In this document: positions 1 through 9,135 of the stretch, piece after piece
Numbering within the stretch: position 1 is the stretch's first letter
Layout: each line of letters begins with the position of its first letter
Source: Lentisphaeria bacterium
Lineage (GTDB): Bacteria; Verrucomicrobiota; Lentisphaeria; Victivallales; UBA1829
Assembly (NCBI GenBank): GCA_017456805.1
Contig: JAFTIQ010000010.1
Location: 87,844 to 151,843 of the forward strand
Direction of reading: 5' to 3'
Length of the DNA: 64,000 nucleotides
The notes under the pieces: generated by a model
Databases searched by the model: none
What the model was told of the DNA's origin: nothing
What the model saw: the letters and a program-made list of their open reading frames with translations, nothing else
Made by a program: the position numbers and the translations under genes

Positions 1-1
1 A

Positions 2-1048
2 AAGGATGACGGCTGTCTCTCTCTTTATGTCAAGGACAGCAAGTTCCTTCAGGCTGAAGTTGGGAACTTCATCAACGGAGGCGGTGTTTTTGAATTGTCC
101 GAAGAAGGCATTGGAACACTCTACTCCCGGAATAAAGAATATGTTCTCTCCGGCGCAATAGACACCGGGACCTGGAAACTCGTTGGTGTGGGTGATTTTG
201 ACGGAGATGGTGTGGACGGTCTGCTCTGGCTGGATAAGGAAGCCGGAACCGTTTATGCTCAGAACGACATGACCAACTTTGATGAAGTCAACGATCGGAC
301 CAATCTTGTGGGAATCGTGGAAGAAGATTATTCGATCATCGGCACGGGAGATTTTGCGAATACCGGTTATGACGGAACGCTCCTCAAAGGACCTGCATTC
401 GGCGACGCTTCCATTTCCACCAATTACGGATTGCCTGTCTGGGCGCGTGACGGAGAAGGCTACACCTTCAACGGCTGGCTCGGAGCACTGGTCAACACCT
501 GGGATACCGATGACGAGCTGAAAGGCAATACAAAAGATCTGGATGAAATCAACGCTCTGAATTACCGTTTTGATCTGATCGCCACCGGCGACTTCAATGG
601 AGACGGCGTGGAAGATGTTCTCCTGCAGAACACAATGCCGGAAACCGTTAACGGAGTGGAAATCACCGGATCCGGAGATGTCTTTGCATTCCTGACCGGA
701 AGCAGCGAAGATATCAAAAACGGAGCCGATCCCACCGTTGCCTACACCGGCTGCGCGACAGATGGCTGGAACGTTCTCGACACAGGCGATTTCAACGGAG
801 ACGGAACCGATGATATCCTCGTCAGCAATGGGGTAACCGTCTGTGGCTGGATCATCGAAAACGGCGTAAGAACCGGAGACTTCACGCTGGGAGATCTCAA
901 GGATGGAGAAACCGTTCTCGGCGTTGTGGATTTCGATCGCAACGGCACTTCTGACGTTGTCATTTACGATGCAGAAACCAAAACGAAAAACATCTGGTAC
1001 GTCAACGATGCTCTTGTTTCAAGCACGGGAATGATTGCCATCGCCTGA
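2..1048 (+). CDS. C-terminal part of an FG-GAP/VCBS repeat secreted protein (5' end outside window)
   Basis: The frame is open from base 2 with no credible internal start, so this is the end of a longer gene. The visible ~348 residues contain several Ca-binding-loop-like units of the pattern D-F-(D/N)-G-D-G-x-x-D, for example DFDGDGVDGLLW, DFNGDGVEDVLL and DFNGDGTDDILV, typical of FG-GAP/VCBS beta-propeller blades. The same ~300-residue module, including the NYGLPVWAR and GWLGALVNTW signatures, closes the proteins at 3129-4982 and 5022-8240, so this is a third paralogue of that family. By analogy the missing N-terminal part probably carries AIDA-type repeats and perhaps an enzyme domain, but that cannot be seen. 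A role as an exported or surface protein is inferred from the family. Confidence 0.8.
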   Translation, partial: KDDGCLSLYVKDSKFLQAEVGNFINGGGVFELSEEGIGTLYSRNKEYVLSGAIDTGTWKLVGVGDFDGDGVDGLLWLDKEAGTVYAQNDMTNFDEVNDRTNLVGIVEEDYSIIGTGDFANTGYDGTLLKGPAFGDASISTNYGLPVWARDGEGYTFNGWLGALVNTWDTDDELKGNTKDLDEINALNYRFDLIATGDFNGDGVEDVLLQNTMPETVNGVEITGSGDVFAFLTGSSEDIKNGADPTVAYTGCATDGWNVLDTGDFNGDGTDDILVSNGVTVCGWIIENGVRTGDFTLGDLKDGETVLGVVDFDRNGTSDVVIYDAETKTKNIWYVNDALVSSTGMIAIA

Positions 1049-1318
1049 TAAGAGATTGATTTACCGGACTCTCTCTGTTTTCTGCAGGGCGGGAATGTGC
1101 CTCCCCCGGACGGTTTTGTTTTCAGACAGGCTCTGTACCCTGAAAACATACTATCCGGAGGATTTGTTTCTGAAGGCTGAGACAGCAAGTTTGTATAAAC
1201 TTCTCTTATCCCCCGGCTGTCAACGTTTTACGGAACACTTTCCGTCCTGCAGAATTTTGAAATCGTCTCTAAGCCTCAGAAAAAGAAAAGAAAAAGCTGT
1301 AATTTGCTGTTTTTTGAC
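1049..1318. other. Non-coding gap after FG-GAP gene
   Basis: I see no convincing gene here. The only structure is an imperfect hairpin with 8-bp arms (GTTTTCAG at 1118-1125, CTGAAAAC at 1140-1147) without a following T-run, possibly a weak transcription end for the upstream gene. An A/G-rich stretch (about 1277-1297) precedes the promoter of the next unit. Confidence 0.4.
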
Positions 1319-1347
1319 TTGATTTTTCAGGAATGAACGCATATATT
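1319..1347 (+). promoter_or_regulatory. Sigma70-type promoter for the heptosyltransferase/AIDA unit
   Basis: TTGATT (1319-1324), a 17-base spacer and TATATT (1342-1347) lie about 100 bases before the 78-aa gene. The same -35/-10 forms recur at other gene starts in this window, which supports the call. No transcript data are available. Confidence 0.55.
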
Positions 1348-1448
1348 ACTATTCAGTAGAAGAAGTGGCTGTGGTTTGTGCAAGTGAAGCAGCAGCTTTG
1401 GAAAAGTATGGATCAATCTGTCAATAAACAACAATACAGGAGTACAAA

Positions 1449-1685
1449 ATGATTGACAAACGCGAAATTTATACCGACGGACTCGCTCAGCTTCATGTGG
1501 TCGGAAACTCTGTCCGTATGGACTTTATGACACTGGAACCGAAAGCAGATGGACAGGCACCTGCTCAGAATATCAACACCCGTGTCATCATGCCTATTCA
1601 GGCATTTCTCACAGCTTTTGATTCCATTCAGAAACTGTTGAACAAATTGGAAAGCGATGGTATTATCAAGAAAAAAGGCAACTGA
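1449..1685 (+). CDS. Small conserved-looking protein upstream of the heptosyltransferase
   Basis: A 78-aa protein with an AGGAG ribosome site (1438-1442) six bases before ATG. It has no signal peptide or membrane segment, so it should be cytoplasmic. The N-terminal two thirds look beta-rich (LAQLHVVGNSVRMDFMTLEP) and the C-terminal third looks like an amphipathic helix (PIQAFLTAFDSIQKLLNKLE). The layout loosely recalls DUF3467-type small proteins, but I would not assign that. It sits 26 bases before the heptosyltransferase and probably shares its transcript. A helper role for the glycosyltransferase or the secreted AIDA proteins is only a guess from position. Confidence 0.7.
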   Translation: MIDKREIYTDGLAQLHVVGNSVRMDFMTLEPKADGQAPAQNINTRVIMPIQAFLTAFDSIQKLLNKLESDGIIKKKGN

Positions 1686-1711
1686 TCGTTTAACCTTTGG
1701 AGATTCTGAAA

Positions 1712-3100
1712 ATGGACGAATATACCATCAACACTGATTCTCTTTCCAATCAGGAGTACATCGTCAATGCAGATCCTGCGCCTCAGGGATTCGTCCCCGC
1801 GCAGGATAACGCATCTGCCGCCCCTGTATCTGTGAGCTCTGATGCAACTGGCGATCCTGATCTGGCACCCGGACAGAAACGCCCCGCAAATGCCCAGAAA
1901 TCCATTTACGGCGAAATCCCCCAGATCCCTGTGCTGGATGCTGTCGAAGGAATCAAGTTCGACTTCAACCACGGAATCCGGATCCTGTTCCCCCATAATA
2001 ATAAAGAATATCACGTCACCTTCTCTGATATCGATACCGGGATCATTCTTTATTCTGCGGACACCGTACCCGGTGCATTCATCACAAGTGTTAAGAAGTT
2101 CTATATCAAGTTCCGTTTGATCATTCACGAAAAAGGCGGAACCGAACCGATCTTTACATACGATTACGATGCAACGGATAAAGAAGTCATGATCCAGCTG
2201 CCCGTGGGAACCATCGGCGACAGCATCGGCTGGTTCTCTTATGTGGAACGCTTCCAGAAAAAGCACAACTGCAAACTGATTTGCGTCATGACTCCCTGGA
2301 TCGCTGAAATCGTCAAAGATCAGTATCCTGATATCACATTCATCGGACCGGAAGAAACAAAGAATTACAAACCCTATGCAACGTATTATATGGGTTTGTT
2401 CTTCCGCGGCGATGTGGATAATCAGCCCATCGACTTCCGTTATATCGGATTGCACCGGACTGCCGGTTACATCCTGGGAGTCGATCCCGATGATGAACCG
2501 CCCAGATTCAATCTTTCTGCACCCAGAAAGATCAAAGAACCCTATGTGGTCATCGCCGCTCAGAGTTCCAGCCAGGCAAAATATTGGAACAACCCCTACG
2601 GATGGGATGCTGTGATCAAGTTCCTGAAAGATCATGGTTACAGAGTCATCTGTATTGATAAAGAACGGGTTCACGGAACCGGACTGGTCTTCAACCATAT
2701 CCCCTGGGGTGTGGAAGATGATACCGGAAGCAAACCCCTGCAGGAACGGATCGATATGATCAAAGATGCAGACTTCTTTATCGGACTCAGCTCAGGTTTG
2801 AGCTGGATCGCATGGGGATGCAAAGTACCTGTTGTCATGATCAGCGGATTTACTCATCCCACAAACGAATTTGCCACACCGTACCGGGTGATCAACTATC
2901 ACACCTGCCATTCCTGCTGGAATGATATGAGAGTCGATTTCGATCACTTCGATTTCCTCTGGTGTCCGCGCCATAAGGGAACAGATCGGCATTTCGAATG
3001 TACAAAACTGATCTCAGCTGAACAGGTCATCACAACCATCAGAAAGATCCCCGCATTCCAGAAACAGGAAGCAAAGATCAAAGCTGAGAAAAAAGATTAA
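1712..3100 (+). CDS. TibC/AAH-like O-heptosyltransferase for strand-loop-strand repeat proteins
   Basis: A 462-aa cytoplasmic protein of the bacterial autotransporter heptosyltransferase (BAHT) type, which transfers heptose from an ADP-heptose donor onto Ser/Thr in AIDA-type repeats. An upstream in-frame TTG (1697) would overlap the ribosome site GGAG (1699-1702), so ATG 1712 is preferred. The first ~70 residues are low-complexity, followed by a beta-rich N-domain and a GT9/GT-B-like C-domain (KIKEPYVVIAAQSSSQAKYW, then IGLSSGLSWIAWG and PVVMISGFTHP). Near the C-terminus are C399, C402, C418 and C430 in the spacing CxxC-x15-C-x11-C, matching the iron-binding finger known from TibC. The next two genes encode proteins with AIDA repeats, the expected acceptors. 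Acceptor identity and heptose specificity are inferred. Confidence 0.88.
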   Translation: MDEYTINTDSLSNQEYIVNADPAPQGFVPAQDNASAAPVSVSSDATGDPDLAPGQKRPANAQKSIYGEIPQIPVLDAVEGIKFDFNHGIRILFPHNNKEYHVTFSDIDTGIILYSADTVPGAFITSVKKFYIKFRLIIHEKGGTEPIFTYDYDATDKEVMIQLPVGTIGDSIGWFSYVERFQKKHNCKLICVMTPWIAEIVKDQYPDITFIGPEETKNYKPYATYYMGLFFRGDVDNQPIDFRYIGLHRTAGYILGVDPDDEPPRFNLSAPRKIKEPYVVIAAQSSSQAKYWNNPYGWDAVIKFLKDHGYRVICIDKERVHGTGLVFNHIPWGVEDDTGSKPLQERIDMIKDADFFIGLSSGLSWIAWGCKVPVVMISGFTHPTNEFATPYRVINYHTCHSCWNDMRVDFDHFDFLWCPRHKGTDRHFECTKLISAEQVITTIRKIPAFQKQEAKIKAEKKD

Positions 3101-3128
3101 AAAAATATTCTGATCCGGAGTAATTATT

Positions 3129-4982
3129 ATGGAGAGACAACTGATTTATACAGGAGGAATTCAGAGAATATCTGAATATCCTGATCTGCTTGTATCTCCA
3201 TTCCGGTCAGATCAGGTGACGCCGCTTGAGTTCGCCAGTGCCGGAAAACCGCCGGCACCGTCAGCGGCGGTTCAACCTCAAAAAAGCCTGCATATTGCCA
3301 GTGGAAAAAGCTCCACTGGCTTTGTGCTATCCAAATCCCGGGAGCTCCACGTCCATGACGGCGGCTCTGTGGTGAAGACAACTGTCGACAATTCCCAGCT
3401 CTATATTTCCGATCGCGGAACAGCAGAAGAGACGTCGATCATTTCCGGCGGAGTCATGGAAATCACTCAGGGCGGCAAGGCTTACCGTACAACGGTCCGC
3501 ACAGATGGAACGGCGGATGTCGGACAGGGCGGCTTGCTCTGGGAAACGACTGTCAGTTCCGGTGGAACCATGCGGGTGTTCGGGACAGCTGCCAATGCAA
3601 CGATCCTCGAAGGAGGTTCGCTGGTCGTGTTCAGCGGAGGAATCCTTTCCGGAAAAATCCATGTCGCAGACGGAGCAGAAGTCAGTCTTTATGATGGCGG
3701 AATCCTTGATTTTACGATTGCCGGATCAAAAACGCCGGAAACATTCCTCGTTAACGATCTCTCCGCATTCGGAAAAGAAGGAACCTTTACCCTGACAGTT
3801 TCTCAGGAGCAGCCCTCCGGACTTTATGCTCTTGCCCGGGGCGCGGAAGAATTCAAGGGAACCATTACGGTCAAATCCGATGGAAAAGCCCTTGGAACGC
3901 TTTCTCTGACAACGCCGCTTGAGACGTCGTTCGGGACATATACTTTGCGTCTGAAGGGCGGAGATCTTTCCCTTTCTGTTCAGAAATCCGCGCTGTTGAA
4001 AACCGGGAACTTTACCGGAAAAGGCGGAATTCTTGAGATCTATCCGGATGGTTCGGCTTTGGTCAGATCGCTTTCCGGAACGATCAGAATAACGGGGCGA
4101 GTGGATCTTGACCAGTGGGAACTTGCGGCGGTCGGCGATTTTGATAAAGACGGCAAAGACGGCCTTCTCTGGAAAGAGGTTAAAACCGGGAACCTTTACG
4201 TTCAGAATGATATTACCCGGTTTGATGAAATTGAATGTAAGACGACCCGGATGGGGATCATCGGCAAAGACTATGAGATCATTGGTGCGGGAGATTTCAC
4301 CGGGACCGGATATGATGGTTTGCTCATGAAAGGACCCATGTTTGGAGACAGTGAAGTTTCCGCCAATTACGGGCTTCCTGTTTGGGGTCGGGAGGCGGAT
4401 GGATCGATCTGCAACGGCTGGCTTGGCGCGTTGTCAAACACCTGGGATACCGGAAAAAATCTGGCGGGCAACCCTGCAGATCAGCAGGATATCAACGCAA
4501 AAAATTTCAAATATGACGTCATTGGCATTGGTGATTTCAACGGCGATGGAGTCGATGATGTTCTTGTACAAAACGTGATTCCGGAAACTGTAAACGGAGT
4601 AAAAGTTACAGGTGCGGGTGATATTTTCACCTTTTTAACCGGAGAAAAAGAAGCTGTCAAAGCCGGAAAAGCTCCTGGAGTGGCATATACCGGGCGGACA
4701 GTGGATCAGTGGAAAGTGATTGCAACCGGGGATTTTGACGGAGACAGAATAGATGATATTTTTCTCTCCGACGGAAAAGGAATTGCCGGATGGAATATAA
4801 AGAACGGTCAGAGAGCAAAAGATTTCTGGGTAGGAAAACTTGCTGACCATGAAGAATTTATCGGGGTCATGGATTACGATAACGATGGCAAAGCTGATAT
4901 TGTTGTCCGGAATACAATGACCAATGAGATCATGGTTTGGCTGTCGAATGACGGCTCAACCTTAACATTAGCAGCTGAATAA
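3129..4982 (+). CDS. AIDA-repeat/FG-GAP secreted protein without recognised enzyme domain
   Basis: A 617-aa protein starting 28 bases after the heptosyltransferase. It opens with MERQLIYTGGIQRI, which closely matches the start of the next protein. Residues ~50-195 are AIDA-type strand-loop-strand repeats (SGG/DGG turns followed by short beta strands). Residues ~195-285 form a beta module containing SGLYALARGAEEFKGTITV, which recurs in all the large AIDA proteins here. Residues ~300-617 are the FG-GAP module with DFDKDGKDGLLW, DFNGDGVDDVLV and DFDGDRIDDIFL. There is no classic Sec signal peptide and no C-terminal beta-barrel, so autotransport is unlikely. Type I export by the transporter at 15892-19775 and heptosylation by the upstream enzyme are inferences. 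It may be a structural or adhesive partner of the protease encoded next. Confidence 0.82.
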   Translation: MERQLIYTGGIQRISEYPDLLVSPFRSDQVTPLEFASAGKPPAPSAAVQPQKSLHIASGKSSTGFVLSKSRELHVHDGGSVVKTTVDNSQLYISDRGTAEETSIISGGVMEITQGGKAYRTTVRTDGTADVGQGGLLWETTVSSGGTMRVFGTAANATILEGGSLVVFSGGILSGKIHVADGAEVSLYDGGILDFTIAGSKTPETFLVNDLSAFGKEGTFTLTVSQEQPSGLYALARGAEEFKGTITVKSDGKALGTLSLTTPLETSFGTYTLRLKGGDLSLSVQKSALLKTGNFTGKGGILEIYPDGSALVRSLSGTIRITGRVDLDQWELAAVGDFDKDGKDGLLWKEVKTGNLYVQNDITRFDEIECKTTRMGIIGKDYEIIGAGDFTGTGYDGLLMKGPMFGDSEVSANYGLPVWGREADGSICNGWLGALSNTWDTGKNLAGNPADQQDINAKNFKYDVIGIGDFNGDGVDDVLVQNVIPETVNGVKVTGAGDIFTFLTGEKEAVKAGKAPGVAYTGRTVDQWKVIATGDFDGDRIDDIFLSDGKGIAGWNIKNGQRAKDFWVGKLADHEEFIGVMDYDNDGKADIVVRNTMTNEIMVWLSNDGSTLTLAAE

Positions 4983-5021
4983 ATATTGAACATAAAATAA
5001 CACAAACGTTAGGAGGAAAAA

Positions 5022-8000
5022 ATGAGAGAAGAACTTTTCCTGGCTGGAGGAATCCAGAACATTTGGGGAGAAAAGAAAGTCGTTTACCTGATTTTCGAAG
5101 AAGATGAATCAGCAGAAACGGAATTGATGAGCGATCATCAGATCGGTGCAGTTGTCAACGCACTGAATCTCCAGTATGCACCCAAAGGAATCGTTTTTAC
5201 AACCGTGGAACCGGAAGGCGATGATTATACGGAAATCACCGTGGATAAGCCTGCCAGAAACGGTTTTGCAGATTTGGCAAAAACCATCCGCGAAGAAGTG
5301 GCTGATCTGGTGGATGAAAGAGAAGATGAAATCAGCGATAACATCACAAGCTCTATCAACAGCGCTGTGAATGACTTCACATCCAGATTCAATCTGCCCT
5401 CTTTTGAACTGGATCAGGAAAAAACAGATCTGATGGAAGGTGATTTTTCCTACACCATCTCCAGCCCTGTCAATCCCTATTTCGGAACCGAAGGAACCAT
5501 GACCTACTCCCGCGGCGGCTTGAAAGTCGAAAAAACTTATTCTTCCGATGGAGTCGTCACCTCCGTTACCTATGACAAATCCGCAGCCTACGCAAGTGCA
5601 GAATTTATGAGCCACGGAAAACCCGTTGGCGATTATGCAAGAGGAAGCGGAAGCCTGAATATCAGCGGTCCCTGGGGAAGTTACAGCGGAACAAATCTGA
5701 CTTCCAACGGCGGAAACACCTATGACGGATTCTTCGGTGCTCCCACATGGATGCAGAATATGATGGGCGGAATCCAGACTCAGATGGGGGTCAATCAGAT
5801 CGTTTACCTTGATTTCGACGGTGCTCTGACCGAATACAACGGAACCGAGAAAACCATTGAAGACATCCAGGTGGAAAATTCCGGCATCACCAGCGAACGC
5901 GCCAAGATGATCGCCGCACAGCTCAATGAAAAATATGCCGGAACCGGCGTCCTCTTTGTCACCGAACGCCCCCTGATGAGCCAGTACTCCACGGTTTACA
6001 TCGGCGATACCACCGCATTTGACCGCTATGGCGATTTCAAAGGCATGGCTGAAACCAATGACACCAATAATCAGAACAAAACGGACAACGCTTTTGTCAT
6101 GATGGATGCGACTTCCCTCGACAAAGATATCGTTGATACCATTGCTCACGAAGTCGATCATCTTCTCGGAAAGCAGACTCACGGCGGCAGCGGACTTTCT
6201 GCCTATGCAGAAGAAACCTCCAGCGGCAGCGGCGATGTGATCAGCAGCGGCAACAGCAACGGCGGCGATCTCAACCTTGTGATCGTCAAAGACAACACCC
6301 TGGCAGTCCACGGCTCTAACGCGATCGTCAACGGCGGAAATATTTACACCTCCGGAAAACTGAATCTTTATGACAGCGCATACGCAAACAATATGAACGT
6401 CAGTTCCGCCGGAAGAATGTTTGTTTACAGCGGAGCCGTTGCCAACAACACTGAAATTTTCACCGATGGAGCAGTCAGCGTCTACAAGGGCGGAATCGTC
6501 TCCAACACAACTTTGGCAAATCCGGATGGATACCTGAGTATCGGAAGCAACGGAACAGCGATTTCCACATATCTCGAAGAAGGCGGACGTGTGGATGTCA
6601 GCTCCGGCGGAATGCTTGTGAATACAGACATCGGAAGCAGAGGTTTTGCAGTTGTCAGCTCCGGCGCAATTGCGGTGGCCAATACAATCACGCCTGCGGG
6701 AACTCTGATTCTCTCCGGCGGAACAGGTGCAGCCAACTATATTTACGATGGCGGTGCCATTTTCGCAACAAGCGGAGCCTCTGTGATCAACGCAGAAATG
6801 GAAGCTGGCGCACATCTGTTCCTTTCCTCCGGCGCAACGCTCACCGGATTCAATGAAACACCGGAAGGCGCAGTCGTTTCTGCTTATCGGGGATCTATTG
6901 TTGATTTTGCAGTTTATGCACTGATGGATTATGAACCCATGCAGGATTATCTGTACAGCGATATTTCTCAGATCAGCGGTTCTCCGAAATACACCATCAC
7001 CCTGCCCGATGCAGAAGACATGGTCGAAGGAACCTACGTCCTCTCCAAAGACGGCGCAGCGAACTTCAACGGAACCATCACAGTTATTCAGACAGATACC
7101 GTTGATGCAGCCAATACGTTCTACAACGAACTGGGAACCATCACGATCGGTTCTCCGCTGAAAACGGATGATGCAACCTACCGTCTCTCCGAAGAAGATG
7201 GACAGCTGCTCTTCACCTATGAAAGAACAGACAGCCCGGTCGTCACCGTTGCGGCAGGCGATTTTGCAGACGGCTGCACAGTCTTTGAACTGAAACGGAA
7301 CGGAACAGCAATTCTCTATTCCGGCACGAAAGAATTCTCTGTCAATGGCAAACTGACACCGAGCCAGTGGAACCTGATCGGAGTTGGCGACTTCAACAAG
7401 GATGGTGTTGACGGACTGCTGTGGCAGAACGTTGCGACCGGAAATGTCTATGCTCAGAATGATCTGACAAGCTTCAAGGAATTGGAAGACCGGAAAAACT
7501 TTATCGGTGTGGTTGAAAACGGCTACACGGTCAAGGGGACCGGTGATTTCTCCGGCTCCGGCATTGGCGGAGTTCTCCTGCAGACACCTGCATTCGGGGA
7601 TGAATCTGTCTCCACCAACTACGGTCTTGCAGTTTGGGCACGGGAAGCCGATGGATCCACCTACAACGGCTGGCTCGGTGCACTGGTCAACACCTGGAAG
7701 CCCGGCGATGATCTGAAAGGCGACACCTCCAATCTGGAAGATGTGAATGCAAGAAACTACCGGTTCGAACTGGTCAATGTCGGCGACTTCAACGGCGACG
7801 GTGTGGATGATGTGATTCTTCAGAACACCATGCCGACAACCGTTGACGGAGTTGAAATCACCGGTTCCGGCGACGTGTTTGTGTTCCTGACCGGCAGCAA
7901 TGAAGCCATCAAGAATGGTGCTGATCCGACGGTTGTCTATACCGGCTGTGCAAGAGACGGCTGGGAAATCATCGGCACAGGCGATTTCAATGGAGATGGA

Positions 8001-8240
8001 ACAGAAGATATGCTTCTCTCTGATGGAAATACGCTTGGCGGCTGGGCGATCAACAATGGAGCCCGTATCGGTGACTTCACATTTGGTCATTTGGAAGAAA
8101 ACCAGGAATATCTTGGTGTTGCAGATTTCAATGATGACGGAACGGATGATATCATCATTCTCAATACAGAAACCAATGAAAAGACTGCCTGGATCGTTTC
8201 CAACGGTCAGGTCAGCCGTTCTGTAACCTACGTCTGCTGA
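5022..8240 (+). CDS. Secreted HExxH metalloprotease-like protein with AIDA repeats and FG-GAP C-terminus
   Basis: A 1072-aa protein with a strong AGGAGG ribosome site. Its N-terminus (MREELFLAGGIQNI) matches that of the preceding protein. Residues ~15-70 look like a partial copy of the later peptidase start (VVYLIFEE versus IVYLDFDG; YAPKGIVFTT versus YAGTGVLFVT). Residues ~250-395 hold a zinc-peptidase-like domain with H376-E377-V-D-H380, then G383 and H387. This resembles the metzincin HExxHxxGxxH motif but with one extra residue before the third His. Residues ~410-620 are AIDA strand-loop-strand repeats, ~630-735 the shared GTYVL...NFNGTITV beta module, and ~750-1072 the FG-GAP module. No Sec signal or barrel is visible. 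Peptidase activity, heptosylation and type I export are inferred. Confidence 0.82.
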   Translation: MREELFLAGGIQNIWGEKKVVYLIFEEDESAETELMSDHQIGAVVNALNLQYAPKGIVFTTVEPEGDDYTEITVDKPARNGFADLAKTIREEVADLVDEREDEISDNITSSINSAVNDFTSRFNLPSFELDQEKTDLMEGDFSYTISSPVNPYFGTEGTMTYSRGGLKVEKTYSSDGVVTSVTYDKSAAYASAEFMSHGKPVGDYARGSGSLNISGPWGSYSGTNLTSNGGNTYDGFFGAPTWMQNMMGGIQTQMGVNQIVYLDFDGALTEYNGTEKTIEDIQVENSGITSERAKMIAAQLNEKYAGTGVLFVTERPLMSQYSTVYIGDTTAFDRYGDFKGMAETNDTNNQNKTDNAFVMMDATSLDKDIVDTIAHEVDHLLGKQTHGGSGLSAYAEETSSGSGDVISSGNSNGGDLNLVIVKDNTLAVHGSNAIVNGGNIYTSGKLNLYDSAYANNMNVSSAGRMFVYSGAVANNTEIFTDGAVSVYKGGIVSNTTLANPDGYLSIGSNGTAISTYLEEGGRVDVSSGGMLVNTDIGSRGFAVVSSGAIAVANTITPAGTLILSGGTGAANYIYDGGAIFATSGASVINAEMEAGAHLFLSSGATLTGFNETPEGAVVSAYRGSIVDFAVYALMDYEPMQDYLYSDISQISGSPKYTITLPDAEDMVEGTYVLSKDGAANFNGTITVIQTDTVDAANTFYNELGTITIGSPLKTDDATYRLSEEDGQLLFTYERTDSPVVTVAAGDFADGCTVFELKRNGTAILYSGTKEFSVNGKLTPSQWNLIGVGDFNKDGVDGLLWQNVATGNVYAQNDLTSFKELEDRKNFIGVVENGYTVKGTGDFSGSGIGGVLLQTPAFGDESVSTNYGLAVWAREADGSTYNGWLGALVNTWKPGDDLKGDTSNLEDVNARNYRFELVNVGDFNGDGVDDVILQNTMPTTVDGVEITGSGDVFVFLTGSNEAIKNGADPTVVYTGCARDGWEIIGTGDFNGDGTEDMLLSDGNTLGGWAINNGARIGDFTFGHLEENQEYLGVADFNDDGTDDIIILNTETNEKTAWIVSNGQVSRSVTYVC

Positions 8241-8250
8241 AATCAGTAAA

Positions 8251-8290
8251 CTCATTCCGGTGAATAGAACACCTTTGCCGGAATGAGATA
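8251..8290 (+). terminator. Hairpin after metalloprotease gene
   Basis: A perfect 10-bp inverted repeat, CTCATTCCGG (8251-8260) and CCGGAATGAG (8278-8287), with a 17-base loop, lies 10 bases after the stop codon. It lacks a clear U-tract, so it may be a weak or processing hairpin between the AIDA unit and the glycan export operon. Confidence 0.45.
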
Positions 8291-8325
8291 TATTCCTTGC
8301 GTCAGTTCAGAAAAACTGAGGGTAC

Positions 8326-9135
8326 ATGAGTTCGATATCTGAAACAATTTCGAATATTTGTCTTCCGGTTCATACAGTGAGTAAGAACCGGAAGCTCATT
8401 TTCGCGCTGACGCTCAGGATGTGGCGGAGCCGCGGCAAGGATGGACTTTTTGCCGCGCTTTGGCCCATTCTCACCCCGTTTATCCTGTTAGGGGTTTATT
8501 ATTATGTATTTGGCGTGATTCTGGATTTCCGTCAAGGGGTTGGCGGAGCGAATTATGCGCTTTCCATGTTCTGCGGGATTTCGGTCTTCAACATTTTTGC
8601 GGAAAGCATGAACAGCGGGGCGCAGTCGATGATTGCCCATCCGGGCTATGTAAAAAATGCCATGTTTGATCTTGAAGTTTTGCCTCTTTCGGGAGTCGGT
8701 TGTGCTCTGATATCGGGGTTGATATATTTGCTGACGGTTTTTGCGGCGGCGGGCTGTTCGGGAATTTTCCGCTGGCAGGCGGTTATGGTTCCTGTGAGTT
8801 TGCTTCCGTATCTTCTGTTTTGTGCGGGGATTGCAATGTTCTGCGGAGCAATGAGTGTATTTCTCCGGGATTTTCCGATTTTTCTTCTTTTGCTTCAGCA
8901 GGGATTATTTTTTCTGACACCGATCATTTATCCCATGTCGAAGGTTCCGGACACCTGCCGGAAAGTGATTGAATACAATCCGCTTACGGGATATGTGGAA
9001 TCGATCCGTTCTGCGCTGCTCGGGAATGTGGAATTTGCAAACTGGCATTGGCTCTGGATCAACGGAATTGCAGTTTATCTCCTGGGATTCTGTTTTTTCC
9101 GGAAAACCAGAAAGGGGTTTGCAGATGTCATCTGA
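8326..9135 (+). CDS. wzm: ABC-2 type polysaccharide exporter permease (Wzm/TagG family)
   Basis: A 269-aa integral membrane protein with about six hydrophobic segments. The N-terminal cytoplasmic stretch (LIFALTLRMWRSRGKDG) and the helix beginning LFAALWPILTPFILLGVYYY are typical of polysaccharide ABC-2 permeases, and the late region FFLTPIIYPMSKVP is the family's most recognisable signature. It would form the inner-membrane channel that exports a lipid-linked glycan with the ATPase encoded next, whose start overlaps its end by 11 bases. It is the first gene of a tightly coupled operon running to 15848. Confidence 0.88.
   Translation: MSSISETISNICLPVHTVSKNRKLIFALTLRMWRSRGKDGLFAALWPILTPFILLGVYYYVFGVILDFRQGVGGANYALSMFCGISVFNIFAESMNSGAQSMIAHPGYVKNAMFDLEVLPLSGVGCALISGLIYLLTVFAAAGCSGIFRWQAVMVPVSLLPYLLFCAGIAMFCGAMSVFLRDFPIFLLLLQQGLFFLTPIIYPMSKVPDTCRKVIEYNPLTGYVESIRSALLGNVEFANWHWLWINGIAVYLLGFCFFRKTRKGFADVI

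Noticed and set aside
1035..1322. 95-codon open frame downstream of the FG-GAP gene
   Set aside because: Overlaps the end of that gene, lacks a ribosome site and reads as Cys/Leu/Phe-rich noise.
5109..8255. 1048-codon open frame antisense to the metalloprotease gene
   Set aside because: Composition is Cys/Ile/Asp-rich with no recognisable domain; it arises from codon bias and repeats of the sense gene, which has clear domains and a strong ribosome site.
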